A stretch of DNA of 64,000 bases from Anaerolineae bacterium. GTDB lineage: Bacteria; Chloroflexota; Anaerolineae; Aggregatilineales; Phototrophicaceae. Shown piece after piece: positions 26,284 through 35,169 of the stretch (positions are counted from its first letter, which is position 1; every line of letters starts with the position of its first letter). Both the position numbers and the translations under genes were made by a program. The notes beneath the pieces are model-generated. The model was given only the letters and a program-made list of their open reading frames with translations. It ran no database searches and was not told the origin of the DNA. The stretch spans positions 310,001-374,000 of the forward strand of contig JAJEBY010000016.1 of NCBI GenBank assembly GCA_022822305.1, given 5' to 3'.

Positions 26284-28752
26284 TCAGTCGGGAAGCTCCG
26301 GATTGTCCGACTCCGGCTCAGCCTCTTCCTCCGGCAGGGGACCGTGCGTGTGTATATTGATTTCGCGCAATTCGTTGCGCGCATTGATCGAGATGACGGT
26401 CTTGATATCGACTTCATCAGGTATCAATCCCAATTCCTGCAAGGTCCAGATCGTTGTCAGGCGGCCGCTGAGATTGGGCCATTGATCTTTGGCCCAGGTA
26501 TAGCGTTCACGGCAGAACTGCCAGATGGGCTCGGGTTGAAAAGTCCAACGGTATTGCTGGAATTGCTCCCAAATGATGTCATCATCGGTCAGCGGGAAGA
26601 GCAGGCTGATCATGGCCTTCTGCACTTCGGAGGCGTCGCGGCCATGCTCCTCATTGACCCAGTTGGCGTAATATTTGTCGATGAAGGTGAAGATTCCGTA
26701 GTGCGAATAGTCCTCAATCTTGCCCAGTATCTCGGCGCGCGCGCTAAAGTACTGATCGTAAGTGACCTCCAGATCCTGGCTGGGCTCGTGAGCGTGGTCA
26801 TCGTCGGCGTATTGGGCTTCCTCGCTGCTGATTTCAAAGGCATCCGCGTCCAGACTGTAGACGTAGGTGATCAAGCGCCGGATGCGTTCATGATCGACAT
26901 TAAATTTGACCAGCGCGCCTTCTTCAATCAAGGCGTTCACGCGATCAATTATGCCGCGCGCTCGCGCTTTGTCGTGCGCTCTTTGGATGCCGCTGTCATA
27001 TTCCGGGGCTGTCGCCGGCGTCGGGGCGTAAGCGGTCAGTTTGGCGGGATCTTTCTTGGCGCCGCCGTAAGCGTAATAGAGCTGGAATAACGTGATAATC
27101 GCGGCCAGGACGACGATGGCTCCCAGCGCATCGGTCTTTTGGGTGACCAATACCAAGCCCATAATATAGCTGGCGATCATGCCGCGCAGGCCAGCAAATC
27201 GCAGCGAGCGCGCTTCGGCTGAACCCGGCGTTATGCCGCGATCCGCCAGCGCGTCATCGCGGACGAGGAAGACGGTGGTGCTGGTGATGATGAAAGCGCT
27301 GACGAAGCCGAAAGCGTAATAGGCTTCGACCACGACAACCTCGCGGATCAAGGGTATGGTGAGCGCCGCGAAGCTCCAGATGACGGCGATGCCGATGCGG
27401 TCATTGGCGAAGAATCCGGGCAGCCGTCCCAGTTTGGCGGCATTGGCGGCCACCGCCGCGCCACCGACATATCCGCCGCCTTGCGCCAGCAGCAGGATGA
27501 TCGCCAGCAGCAAGGCGGCCAGCGACAAGATGCCCTGGCCGTCGGTGCCCGCCAGCGCCCGATTCAAAGCCTTGGCGATGACCAGATCGGATGCGATAGA
27601 ACGGATGGCCTCCGCGCGATTGATCTCTTCCATCACGGAGCCGCCATCGGCATCCTCCGCATGTAGTGGGCCGTCATGCTCGGCTGCCCGGCGCTCTTCA
27701 TAAATGCGCTCGGCTTCCTGGATATCCCGAAGGTGAATCTGATTGTCGGCTTCAGCGATGCCCCGGCCGAAGGTCTGCGCCGCCACGATTTCGTATTCGA
27801 TCAGCAGCGTGCTATAGCCTTCAGTGGACGGGATATTCCAAGCTTTGGCCGCCGCCAGCTGCAGTACGCCGGTGGCAATCAGGAATAGCGCGGCCAAGGT
27901 CAGCGCGGTATTGATGACTTTCCATTTGGGGCGCGCCGCGTGTTTGCCGCTGGCGGGAATCACTTCGTAACCGGAAAATCCCAGCATGGCGCTGCTCATC
28001 GAGCGGAAGAAGAATTGAAAGAAGAGGACCGAGCCGATCGCCGGCGCGTCTCCGACGGCGCGCACGACATGCTCGACCACCTGGGCTTCTTCCAGCCGAT
28101 GGACAATGCCGCTGGTCAGATAAGCCCACTCCGGATTGGCCAGGGCGCTGTATCCGACCTGGGTCAAGGCAAACATGGTGAAGATCGTGAACGCGCCGCC
28201 ACCGATCAGGAAGAGCGGCACCGCGCGCTTCGGCCCCACCGCGACCAGGATCGACATGATGAAGAAGGCGAAAATTTCGGCGATTAATATGCGGTAGGGC
28301 GCGAATTCCGGGAATAGCAGCATCAAGACATCGGCCGCCGAAATTGAGCTTATGATGATGGTCAAGACGGCATCGAGGAAAAACAGGCTGGTCCCAACCC
28401 AAGACAGCCAGCGCAAACGCGGCGGACCGATCGCCTCGACCAGTGGCCCGCTGCCGCCGGCCGTCGGTCGAATGTAGGCGCCGGCCTTGTAAGCCGGGAC
28501 GATCCCTAAGAACAGCATCACGGACAGCACAACAAATGCCAGGATCGCCACATCATGATGCCCGCTGGCCCCGTGAATCGCCAGCAAGGTCTGATAGGCG
28601 GCCACGCTGAAGGCATCCGCAGCGATTTCGAAGATCAGCGCCAAGACGCCAAGCCCGGTCCCGCCAAGCAGCAAGCCTTCCACCATCAGCTTCGGCAGCT
28701 TGCGGTTGGCTTCACGATTCTCGGCGGGATTGATATAACTGCGAAAGAGCAT
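26284..28752 (-). CDS. APC-superfamily-like permease with large soluble insert and C-terminal domain
   Basis: ATG 28752 is preferred over the in-frame TTG at 28761. The protein is about 822 residues, nearly twice a usual amino-acid permease. Roughly 12 membrane helices occupy residues about 25-560, with GFSGYEVIPASGKHAARPKWK resembling the APC loop that normally binds the substrate carboxylate. An acidic soluble insert (about 340-400, rich in Glu/Asp/Arg) interrupts the helices. The last ~240 residues form a cytoplasmic domain that matches no family I know. Substrate is unknown. It lies upstream of the double-XRE regulator and diverges from a methyltransferase. Confidence 0.72.
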   Translation of the reverse strand: MLFRSYINPAENREANRKLPKLMVEGLLLGGTGLGVLALIFEIAADAFSVAAYQTLLAIHGASGHHDVAILAFVVLSVMLFLGIVPAYKAGAYIRPTAGGSGPLVEAIGPPRLRWLSWVGTSLFFLDAVLTIIISSISAADVLMLLFPEFAPYRILIAEIFAFFIMSILVAVGPKRAVPLFLIGGGAFTIFTMFALTQVGYSALANPEWAYLTSGIVHRLEEAQVVEHVVRAVGDAPAIGSVLFFQFFFRSMSSAMLGFSGYEVIPASGKHAARPKWKVINTALTLAALFLIATGVLQLAAAKAWNIPSTEGYSTLLIEYEIVAAQTFGRGIAEADNQIHLRDIQEAERIYEERRAAEHDGPLHAEDADGGSVMEEINRAEAIRSIASDLVIAKALNRALAGTDGQGILSLAALLLAIILLLAQGGGYVGGAAVAANAAKLGRLPGFFANDRIGIAVIWSFAALTIPLIREVVVVEAYYAFGFVSAFIITSTTVFLVRDDALADRGITPGSAEARSLRFAGLRGMIASYIMGLVLVTQKTDALGAIVVLAAIITLFQLYYAYGGAKKDPAKLTAYAPTPATAPEYDSGIQRAHDKARARGIIDRVNALIEEGALVKFNVDHERIRRLITYVYSLDADAFEISSEEAQYADDDHAHEPSQDLEVTYDQYFSARAEILGKIEDYSHYGIFTFIDKYYANWVNEEHGRDASEVQKAMISLLFPLTDDDIIWEQFQQYRWTFQPEPIWQFCRERYTWAKDQWPNLSGRLTTIWTLQELGLIPDEVDIKTVISINARNELREINIHTHGPLPEEEAEPESDNPELPD

Positions 28753-28938
28753 CCTATCCAATCTCTGGCTGGAAGGTCAAAAGGTGATAGGGACCGACTT
28801 TCTTAGCGTATCATATCTTGATGGCGCGGTGTAGAGAATTCGAGCCCCTCCAATTGTTGGGGATTCCACCCATTGCAGGCTCGCAAATGGGCAAATAAAA
28901 TCATCGCGAGAGGAATCAGCCCAGCGAGAGCGTTGCGC

Positions 28939-29790
28939 ATGCCGAACCGCGATCATCATCAGATCAATCGTCTGTCTTGGAATGAAGGCACCAAGGCGCA
29001 CAATAGTCACAAAGGCGATCAAGCGGCGTTTTTCCGCGCGGACGGCAATACGCTTTTCGCCGAAGAGACGCGCTTGCTCGGTGACATTGCCGGCAAGACC
29101 CTGCTGCACCTGCAATGCAACAGCGGGCAGGATAGTCTGAGCATCGCCAATCATCTCGGCGCGCTGGTCACCGGCGTCGACATCAGCGACGAGGCGATCC
29201 GATTCGCGCGCCAGCTATCGGTTGACAGCGGCATCGAGGCGGCCTTCATACGCGCCGACATTTTCGACTTCTTTGACGAGAATCAGAATCAATATGACAT
29301 CGCGTTTGCATCCTATGGCGCGCTTTGCTGGCTCTCCGATTTGGAGGCGTGGGGACGCGGCCTGCGCAGCTGCCTGCGATCTGGCGGCCGGTTCGTGCTG
29401 ATCGATTTCCATCCGGCTTTCGCCACCTTTGATGAAGATTGGAATCTCTGGCACGACTACATGGGCGGCAAGGTTTATGAGTTTGATTCCGGTATTGGTG
29501 ATTACGTCGCCATGACCGGCGCGGCTGCCGAAACTGATGAGCTGCTGCCCGGGATCGAAAACTTTGTCAATCCATATCCGGGCGTCGAGTATCAGTGGGG
29601 CGTGGCCGAAGTTGTCATGGCGCTGCTGGACGCCGGATTGCGCTTGCTCGATCTGCGCGAATACAGCTTCAGCAACGGCTTCAGACCGATGGACGATATG
29701 CGCGAGCTGGGCGAACGGCGTTTCGGCATGCCGGAGCGCTTGCCCCAAGCCATCCCCTTGATGTTGAGCATCGTGGCGGACAATCCCTGA
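28939..29790 (+). CDS. Class I SAM-dependent methyltransferase
   Basis: The start is placed at ATG 28939 because the family begins RLSWNEGTKAHNSHKGDQ shortly afterwards; a longer frame from 28873 adds unlikely residues. The ~283-residue protein has motif I GKTLLHLQCNSGQDSLSIA with the acidic end of strand beta2 (VTGVDIS). A UbiE/Bud23-like core follows, with DIAFASYGALCWL and LRSGGRFVLIDFHP. The usual motif I glycine-rich loop is Q-C-N-S-G-Q, as in a recognised bacterial subgroup. The acceptor is unknown. It is convergent with the SDR gene and divergent from the permease. Confidence 0.88.
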   Translation: MPNRDHHQINRLSWNEGTKAHNSHKGDQAAFFRADGNTLFAEETRLLGDIAGKTLLHLQCNSGQDSLSIANHLGALVTGVDISDEAIRFARQLSVDSGIEAAFIRADIFDFFDENQNQYDIAFASYGALCWLSDLEAWGRGLRSCLRSGGRFVLIDFHPAFATFDEDWNLWHDYMGGKVYEFDSGIGDYVAMTGAAAETDELLPGIENFVNPYPGVEYQWGVAEVVMALLDAGLRLLDLREYSFSNGFRPMDDMRELGERRFGMPERLPQAIPLMLSIVADNP

Positions 29791-29855
29791 TTGCGCCTTG
29801 GCCCGCAAGTCTAGAAAATGTCGGTTCGACGCTTGATGTCAGAGCGAGGGGAGTA

Positions 29856-30626
29856 TTAGCGGCCCATCCAGCCGCCATCGACGACCAGGATCTCGCCGCT
29901 GACATAATCCGAAGCCGAAGACGCCAAGAAGACGATGGGTCCCTTGAAGTCATCGATATGCCCCCAGCGCCCGGCGGGAATGCGCTCAAATATGGCTTGG
30001 CTGCGATCAGGATCGTCTTGCAGCGCTTGCGTTGCGTCTGTGCGCACATACCCCGGCGCGATGGCGTTGACCTGCACGCCCAGGCCGGACCACTCGTTAG
30101 CCAGCGCCTTGGTCAATTGCCCCAGTCCGCCTTTGCTGGCCGCGTAGCCCGGCACTCTTATGCCGCCCTGGAAGGTCAGCAGCGATGCGATGAAGATGAT
30201 CTTGCCGTTGCCGCGCTCCAGCATCAGCTTGCCGAACTCGCGGCTCAATACGAAGCATGAGTTCAGATTGACTTCGATGGTGCGATCCCAATGTTCATCG
30301 CTGTACTGCGCGGCGGGACCGCGCAGGATTGTGCCGGCGTTGTTGACCAGGATATCGACGTGATGGCCGTCGGCATTGACTTGGTCGATAAAGGCATAAA
30401 CCGCGCGCCGGTCGCCGAAGTCGCACTGATATCCCCAGAAGCGCCGTCCCAGAGCGGTCACCGCTCCTTCTACGTCGCTCCCCGCCGCTTCCATGTTGGC
30501 GCTGGCGCCGATGATATCCGCACCCGCTTCCGCCAGCCCGATCGCCATCGCCTTGCCGAGGCCGCGTCGCGCGCCGGTGACCAGCGCGGTCTTGCCTTGC
30601 AGTCGAAATGAATCCAGTACGTTCAT
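29856..30626 (-). CDS. Short-chain dehydrogenase/reductase, KduD/gluconate-dehydrogenase type
   Basis: A classical 256-residue SDR. The NAD(P) motif TGARRGLG is at about 17-24, NNAG at about 95-98, and the catalytic Ser148, Tyr161 and Lys165 (YAASK) are all present. The C-terminal DGGWMGR ending fits the 2-dehydro-3-deoxy-D-gluconate 5-dehydrogenase (KduD) and gluconate 5-dehydrogenase group. It starts directly after the stop of the zinc dehydrogenase with no intervening base, so both probably act in one sugar-acid or polyol pathway. The exact substrate is not determined. Confidence 0.9.
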   Translation of the reverse strand: MNVLDSFRLQGKTALVTGARRGLGKAMAIGLAEAGADIIGASANMEAAGSDVEGAVTALGRRFWGYQCDFGDRRAVYAFIDQVNADGHHVDILVNNAGTILRGPAAQYSDEHWDRTIEVNLNSCFVLSREFGKLMLERGNGKIIFIASLLTFQGGIRVPGYAASKGGLGQLTKALANEWSGLGVQVNAIAPGYVRTDATQALQDDPDRSQAIFERIPAGRWGHIDDFKGPIVFLASSASDYVSGEILVVDGGWMGR

Positions 30627-31643
30627 CTACAGCTCCAGCAGTATCTTCATTACTTTGCCGCCCTGTTCCATATCTTCAAAGCCCGATTTCAGCCCGCCCA
30701 AGGGACGAACATCGGTGATGATGCGGTCCAGCGGCAGCGCACCCCCAGCCGCCAGCGCGATGGCGTCGGCGAAATCCTGCGACTCATACACGCGCACGCC
30801 TTGCATGCGCAGCTCGCGCCAAAAGAATCGATACAAATCGACCTGGGGATTCCGGGGAAAGTTGGCCACGATAACCGCCAGCCCCCGCGTGCGCAGCAGC
30901 TCGGTCATGACCGCCGCGCCCGCCTGCGAACCGGATACTTCAAAGACGATATCGGCGCCGGCGCCGCGCGTCCTGCTCATGATCAGGTCAACCAGGTCGG
31001 TCTCGTTGGGATTGACCGTCTCCAAACCCATCAGCGCGGCCAGTTCGACGCGGTAGGGATTGATCTCGGAAACGATGACGCGGCCGCCGGCATGTTGCGC
31101 CACCAGCGCCACCAGGATGCCGATGGGTCCCCCGCCGACGACGACAATCTGGTCGCCCGATTGCACATCCGCCAGCCGCACATCGTGGCAGGCGACCGCC
31201 AACGGTTCCAGGAGCGCGCCGTGCATGAGGGAGAGGTTGTCGGGAATGCGATGAACGGTATGCGCCGGCACCGTCCAATAGCTCTGAAAGGCGCCCGGCG
31301 TATCAATGCCCAGGAAGTTGAGATTGTGGCAGATATGATTGTGCCCGGCCGCGCAGGCTGGACAGTCGTTGCAGGGCGCGATCGGCATCACGGCAACGGA
31401 ATCGCCAACCGCAAGCCCGGCGACGCCGTCGCCCAAGGCGTGGATCGTCCCGGACATTTCGTGGCCCAGCACCGCCGGCATGCTGACGCGTTTATCCAGC
31501 GCGCCATGAAAGATATGCAGATCCGTGCCACAGATGCCGCAATGCGAAACCTTGATCTGCACCTCGTCCGTCGCCGGATCACGCGGTTGGATTTCGCCGA
31601 GCCGGATGCTGCGATTGCCCAAGTAAAACGCCGCTTGGATCAT
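30627..31643 (-). CDS. Zinc-dependent medium-chain dehydrogenase (sorbitol/threonine/gulonate-dehydrogenase-like)
   Basis: A 338-residue MDR enzyme. The catalytic zinc ligands are in CGICGTD (Cys35-Cys38) and GHE (His61-Glu62). The structural zinc is held by Cys91, Cys94, Cys97 and Cys105. The Rossmann motif is GGGPIGILVALVA. Members oxidise polyols, L-threonine or hexonates with NAD(P). The gene abuts the SDR gene, and two dehydrogenases of opposite stereochemical classes are typical of uronate/hexonate interconversion (for example L-gulonate 5-dehydrogenase followed by a KduD-like step). That pairing is inference. It is separated by more than 220 bases from the tRNA-Val unit upstream. Confidence 0.92.
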   Translation of the reverse strand: MIQAAFYLGNRSIRLGEIQPRDPATDEVQIKVSHCGICGTDLHIFHGALDKRVSMPAVLGHEMSGTIHALGDGVAGLAVGDSVAVMPIAPCNDCPACAAGHNHICHNLNFLGIDTPGAFQSYWTVPAHTVHRIPDNLSLMHGALLEPLAVACHDVRLADVQSGDQIVVVGGGPIGILVALVAQHAGGRVIVSEINPYRVELAALMGLETVNPNETDLVDLIMSRTRGAGADIVFEVSGSQAGAAVMTELLRTRGLAVIVANFPRNPQVDLYRFFWRELRMQGVRVYESQDFADAIALAAGGALPLDRIITDVRPLGGLKSGFEDMEQGGKVMKILLEL

Positions 31644-31821
31644 AGCGCTTTCCTCTATCGGTTGAGAATAATCTTTAGGCGAGCCGCTTCAGCGTGATGA
31701 CGGCCTAGCGATTGTAAAGCATCCTTGACGCGGACGCCACCGGATGACTTGAGGCCGCGCTACAGACGAAAGAGAAGCGGAAAAGCCAATCGCGAATCCG
31801 GGACGCGAACACGCGGGAAAC

Positions 31822-31852
31822 AAAAACGACAGACCCGATTGATGGCCTGTCG
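31822..31852 (-). terminator. Intrinsic terminator downstream of tRNA-Val
   Basis: On the minus strand, CGACAG and CTGTCG close a hairpin with a partly paired 14-base loop, followed by TTTTTG. It closes the long minus-strand unit that ends in tRNA-Val. Confidence 0.8.
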
Positions 31853-31870
31853 CTTCCGCTGTCATTTGAA

Positions 31871-31944
31871 TGGGCGATATAAGACTCGAACTTATAACCT
31901 CCCGGGTGTAAACCGGACGCTCTAACCAATTGAGCTAATCGCCC
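31871..31944 (-). tRNA. tRNA-Val (anticodon UAC)
   Basis: A 74-base cloverleaf. Acceptor GGGCGAT pairs with ATCGCCC and the discriminator is A. The D arm is GCTC-GAGC, the anticodon loop TTTACAC gives UAC, and the T arm is TATAA-GTTCGAGT-TTATA. The 3' CCA is not encoded. It lies 53 bases after the dcd stop on the same strand, so it may be read through from the operon, with the terminator 19 bases beyond. Confidence 0.95.
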
Positions 31945-31997
31945 CAAGCTCGCGTATTGTAGCGAGATGGATCGCGAATAGTCAAGGGCATACTGCC

Positions 31998-32552
31998 TCA
32001 CATGCGAGGTGGGGTGACCCCCATCTGACCCTGATATTTGCCCTTCTTGTCGGCGTACGACAGCTCGCAGACTTCATCCGCCTCAAAAAACAGCACCTGC
32101 GCCAGGCCTTCGTTGGCGTAGACCTTGGCCGGCAGCGGCGTGGTATTGCTGATTTCCAGCGTGACGTAGCCTTCCCACTCCGGTTCGAAAGGCGTGACGT
32201 TGACGATCAAGCCGCAGCGGGCATAAGTGGATTTGCCCAGGCACACGGTCAAGACCTGGCGCGGGATGCGGAAATACTCTACCGAGCGCGACAAAGCGAA
32301 GGAATTGGGCGGGATGATACAGACATCTCCGCGGAAATCGACGAAGGATTCATCAGCAAAATTCTTGGGATCGACGATGGCCGACCGCACATTGGTGAAG
32401 ATCTTGAATTCGTCGGAGACGCGCAAATCGTATCCGTAAGATGACACGCCATAGCTGATCGCGCCTTCGCGCACCTGCTGATCGACAAAGGGCTCAATCA
32501 TGCGATGCTTTTCCACCATCGCCTTGATCCAGTGATCGGGTTTGAGTCCCAT
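31998..32552 (-). CDS. dcd: dCTP deaminase
   Basis: A 184-residue homotrimeric enzyme converting dCTP to dUTP (or to dUMP in bifunctional forms) for thymidylate synthesis. Signature motifs are [10 protein letters not shown] (catalytic Ser and Arg), the [10 protein letters not shown] segment and [13 protein letters not shown] with the catalytic Glu, plus [11 protein letters not shown] near the N-terminus. The length is normal. It is 21 bases downstream of argS on the same strand, an ordinary housekeeping pairing. Confidence 0.97.
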   Translation of the reverse strand: MGLKPDHWIKAMVEKHRMIEPFVDQQVREGAISYGVSSYGYDLRVSDEFKIFTNVRSAIVDPKNFADESFVDFRGDVCIIPPNSFALSRSVEYFRIPRQVLTVCLGKSTYARCGLIVNVTPFEPEWEGYVTLEISNTTPLPAKVYANEGLAQVLFFEADEVCELSYADKKGKYQGQMGVTPPRM

Positions 32553-32573
32553 AGCGTTGTCCTTTGATCGAGC

Positions 32574-34298
32574 CTACATGCGCTCCGGCGCGGTCATGCC
32601 CATCAGACGCAGCAGGCGATGGAACACCACGCCGGCCGCCCGATAAAAGCGCAGGCGGGCTTTGGCGACATCCGGCGGCACTTCGCTGTGCAATACGCGC
32701 ACTTTGTCATATATCGGATGGAAAACGGCAGCAAGCTCGTGCGCGAAGAAGGCGATCTTTTGCGGCTCGCCATTCGTCACCGCTTGCTCGATCACATTGC
32801 CCAGCTCCATCACTTTGCGGATGAACCTGAGTTCGTCGCTGCCCAGCAAACTCAGATCGGCATCATCATCGACCAGACCGCGCTCGTCCGCCTCGCGGAA
32901 GATACCAGCGCAGCGCACATAGGCGTTTTGGATGTAATAGACCGGATTGTCGTTCGTTTGTTTGACGACTTGATCAACATCGAAATCCAGCTGGGAGTTG
33001 GGGCTGCGCGCCAGCATGTGATAGCGCACCGCGTCCGGACTGGTCATCTCCACTAGATCGTCCAGGCTGTCGAAGTCGCCGGCGCGTTTCGATTGCTTGA
33101 CCGCCTCGTACTCGCCGAGCTCGTCGTTCCAGCGCACGGCGCGCACCATCTGAATGAAAATGACCCGAATCGGCGCGGGATCCAGTCCCATGGCCTGCAG
33201 CCCATACTGGACCACCTGCGCCTGGGAAAAGTGATCCGTGCCCAAGACATTTATGGCCAGATCGAATCCGCGCCCCAGCTTGTCCCGGTGATAAGCGATA
33301 TCGGGCAGGGTGTAGGTGGGCGCGCCATCGCTCTTGACCATCACGCGATCTTTTTCGTCGCCGAATGTCGTGCTGCGGAACCAGGTCGCCGGTTGATAGC
33401 CCTTGCTCGTGACATCGGCGATTTCCGCTTCGTCCGCGCCTTCCCAATGAGCCGCTTCATAAATGTGGTCGTTTGCGCGCATTTCGTCGAGCACGCGCCA
33501 AATCGCTCCGCTTTCAAACAGCGAGGTCTCGTTGTAAAAGCGATCGTGCGTTATATCGATGGCTGCCAGCGAGCGCCTAATCCAATCGAACATGCGGGAT
33601 TCGACGATGCCTTTGAAAGTCTCCCAGTTTTCGTCTTTCAGCGCCTCGCCCCGCTGCTTGACCAGTTCGGCGGCAATCTCGATCAAATACGCGCCTTGAT
33701 AATGGTCTGCGGGCAAGGTCACGTCTTCGCCCAGCTGCTGCAGGTAGCGCAGCATCAAGCTCTTGCCCAGCACGATCATCTGGTTGCCGGCATTGTTGTA
33801 ATAGTATTCGCGCTGCACATCATAGCCGGCCGCTTCCAAAAGCCGCGCCATGGCATCGCCGACTACGGCGTTGCGCGTGTGCCCGATGGTGATGGGACCG
33901 CTGGGGTTGGCGCTGACAAACTCGACCTGCGCGCGCTTGCCGACGCCGATATCGAGCTGAAAACAGCGTTCGCCTTCGCGGATAATTTGCCCGACCTGAG
34001 CTCTGAGATAGTCGTCGCACAAGGAAAAATTGATGAATCCGGGGGGCGCTACCTCGACGCGCTCCAGAAACGCCAGCCCTCCCAGTTCCGCCGCGATCAA
34101 GTTGGCGATTTCAAGCGGATTCTTGCGCGCCAACTTTGCCAGTCCCATGGCCGGATAAGCGAGATCGCCCTGATCATCGCGCTTGGGTGGAAGCACCGGT
34201 ATCACGGGGATCTCGAAATCCGGCAGATGCCCGGCTTGCTGCGCGCGGCGCAGCGCGAGACTGATCTGTTGCTCCAATTCTTTGTTCAGTTGCTTCAA
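32574..34298 (-). CDS. argS: Arginyl-tRNA synthetase
   Basis: Class I synthetase of about 574 residues. A TTG at 34298 with GAGG nine bases upstream gives the family-typical N-terminus KQLNKELEQQISLAL; a GTG at 34340 would add 14 unlikely residues. The HIGH-like motif reads SANPSGPITIGH with Thr137 in place of the first histidine. The KMSKS-like loop reads KQSKRAGDF. The anticodon-binding DALR domain is at the C-terminus and the Add-1 domain at the N-terminus. Both motif deviations fall in a known ArgRS subgroup, so activity is still expected. It sits between a methyltransferase and dcd in one minus-strand unit. Confidence 0.96.
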   Translation of the reverse strand: MKQLNKELEQQISLALRRAQQAGHLPDFEIPVIPVLPPKRDDQGDLAYPAMGLAKLARKNPLEIANLIAAELGGLAFLERVEVAPPGFINFSLCDDYLRAQVGQIIREGERCFQLDIGVGKRAQVEFVSANPSGPITIGHTRNAVVGDAMARLLEAAGYDVQREYYYNNAGNQMIVLGKSLMLRYLQQLGEDVTLPADHYQGAYLIEIAAELVKQRGEALKDENWETFKGIVESRMFDWIRRSLAAIDITHDRFYNETSLFESGAIWRVLDEMRANDHIYEAAHWEGADEAEIADVTSKGYQPATWFRSTTFGDEKDRVMVKSDGAPTYTLPDIAYHRDKLGRGFDLAINVLGTDHFSQAQVVQYGLQAMGLDPAPIRVIFIQMVRAVRWNDELGEYEAVKQSKRAGDFDSLDDLVEMTSPDAVRYHMLARSPNSQLDFDVDQVVKQTNDNPVYYIQNAYVRCAGIFREADERGLVDDDADLSLLGSDELRFIRKVMELGNVIEQAVTNGEPQKIAFFAHELAAVFHPIYDKVRVLHSEVPPDVAKARLRFYRAAGVVFHRLLRLMGMTAPERM

Positions 34299-34346
34299 AG
34301 ACCCTGTCCTCTGGCGTGCGAGCCCGTCAAGTGGATGCACATTCTA

Positions 34347-35111
34347 TCAAACTTGCTCGACGCCTTTAATGGTAACTTCGCACAGGCCGCGCAGCACGCG
34401 CTCGCGCGTTGCAGAGCCGAGCGGGTCAACCGCGCCCGCCTTCTTCGCCCAAACTCTCTTATAGTCCGATTGCCACTTTTCGACTTCAATCGCCGTCATA
34501 TCCAGTGATTCAAGCAGCTGGCGTATCTCGCTTTCGTTGGGCGTCCGGCCCGGCATCCAGCGCGTGTCGATGCGAATCGTCGCCAGCAAGACGCCTCCCG
34601 GACGCAAAACGCGCGCCATCTCACACAATGCGCGCTCGGGATCGGGCAGGAATTCCAGGGCTTCCAGGCAGGCGACGGCGTCAAACGCGGAGTCGGGGAA
34701 GGGCAGACGCATGGCGTCGTGACGCGCCAGCGTGATGAATGATGCATAGTGCCCGGCAGCGACTTTTTCGGCGGCGACCTCCAGCATTCTTCGGCTAAGG
34801 TCAATGCCGATGACATGACCCTGGAAACGGGCGTTTGCCGCCATGGCCGGGGGGAAGCGACCGGTCCCGGTGGCGACATCGAGGATAAACGGATCGAGCT
34901 GCGGGAGCAGTCGTTGCAGCAGCGGCTGCGACAGCAGCAAAATATCGGTGCGCAGGTCAAATTGCTTGACGCGGTCGTAGCGCCCCGCGTAAATGTCGTA
35001 TAGCGCGACCACCACCCGTCGGCCCAGGTAGGCGCCTTCGGTTTCGATGAGCAGCCACCAGATCAGAAAGCCGGTCAGCAGCAGGACGACGATCAGCAAT
35101 AGGATGTTCAC
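34347..35111 (-). CDS. Membrane-anchored class I SAM-dependent methyltransferase
   Basis: A GTG start gives 254 residues with an N-terminal anchor (ILLLIVVLLLTGFLIWWLLI, residues about 3-22). The methyltransferase core has motif I ILDVATGTGRF, GIDLSRRMLEVA, then FDAVACLEALEFLPDPERAL and LRPGGVLLATIRIDTR, as in the Methyltransf_11/UbiE type. A lipid or quinone acceptor would suit the anchor but is not shown. The gene lies between the ABC exporter and argS on the same strand with short gaps (58 and 48 bases). Confidence 0.9.
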   Translation of the reverse strand: MNILLLIVVLLLTGFLIWWLLIETEGAYLGRRVVVALYDIYAGRYDRVKQFDLRTDILLLSQPLLQRLLPQLDPFILDVATGTGRFPPAMAANARFQGHVIGIDLSRRMLEVAAEKVAAGHYASFITLARHDAMRLPFPDSAFDAVACLEALEFLPDPERALCEMARVLRPGGVLLATIRIDTRWMPGRTPNESEIRQLLESLDMTAIEVEKWQSDYKRVWAKKAGAVDPLGSATRERVLRGLCEVTIKGVEQV

Positions 35112-35169
35112 ATTGGCTCGTTAAGGGCTCAGAGATGCTGATTGGAGGCGATGGTCATGATCCGCGCCA

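Noticed and set aside
31644..31870. Possible small gene downstream of tRNA-Val
   Set aside because: No frame with a ribosome-binding site or recognisable protein was found; the stretch holds the terminator of the minus-strand unit.
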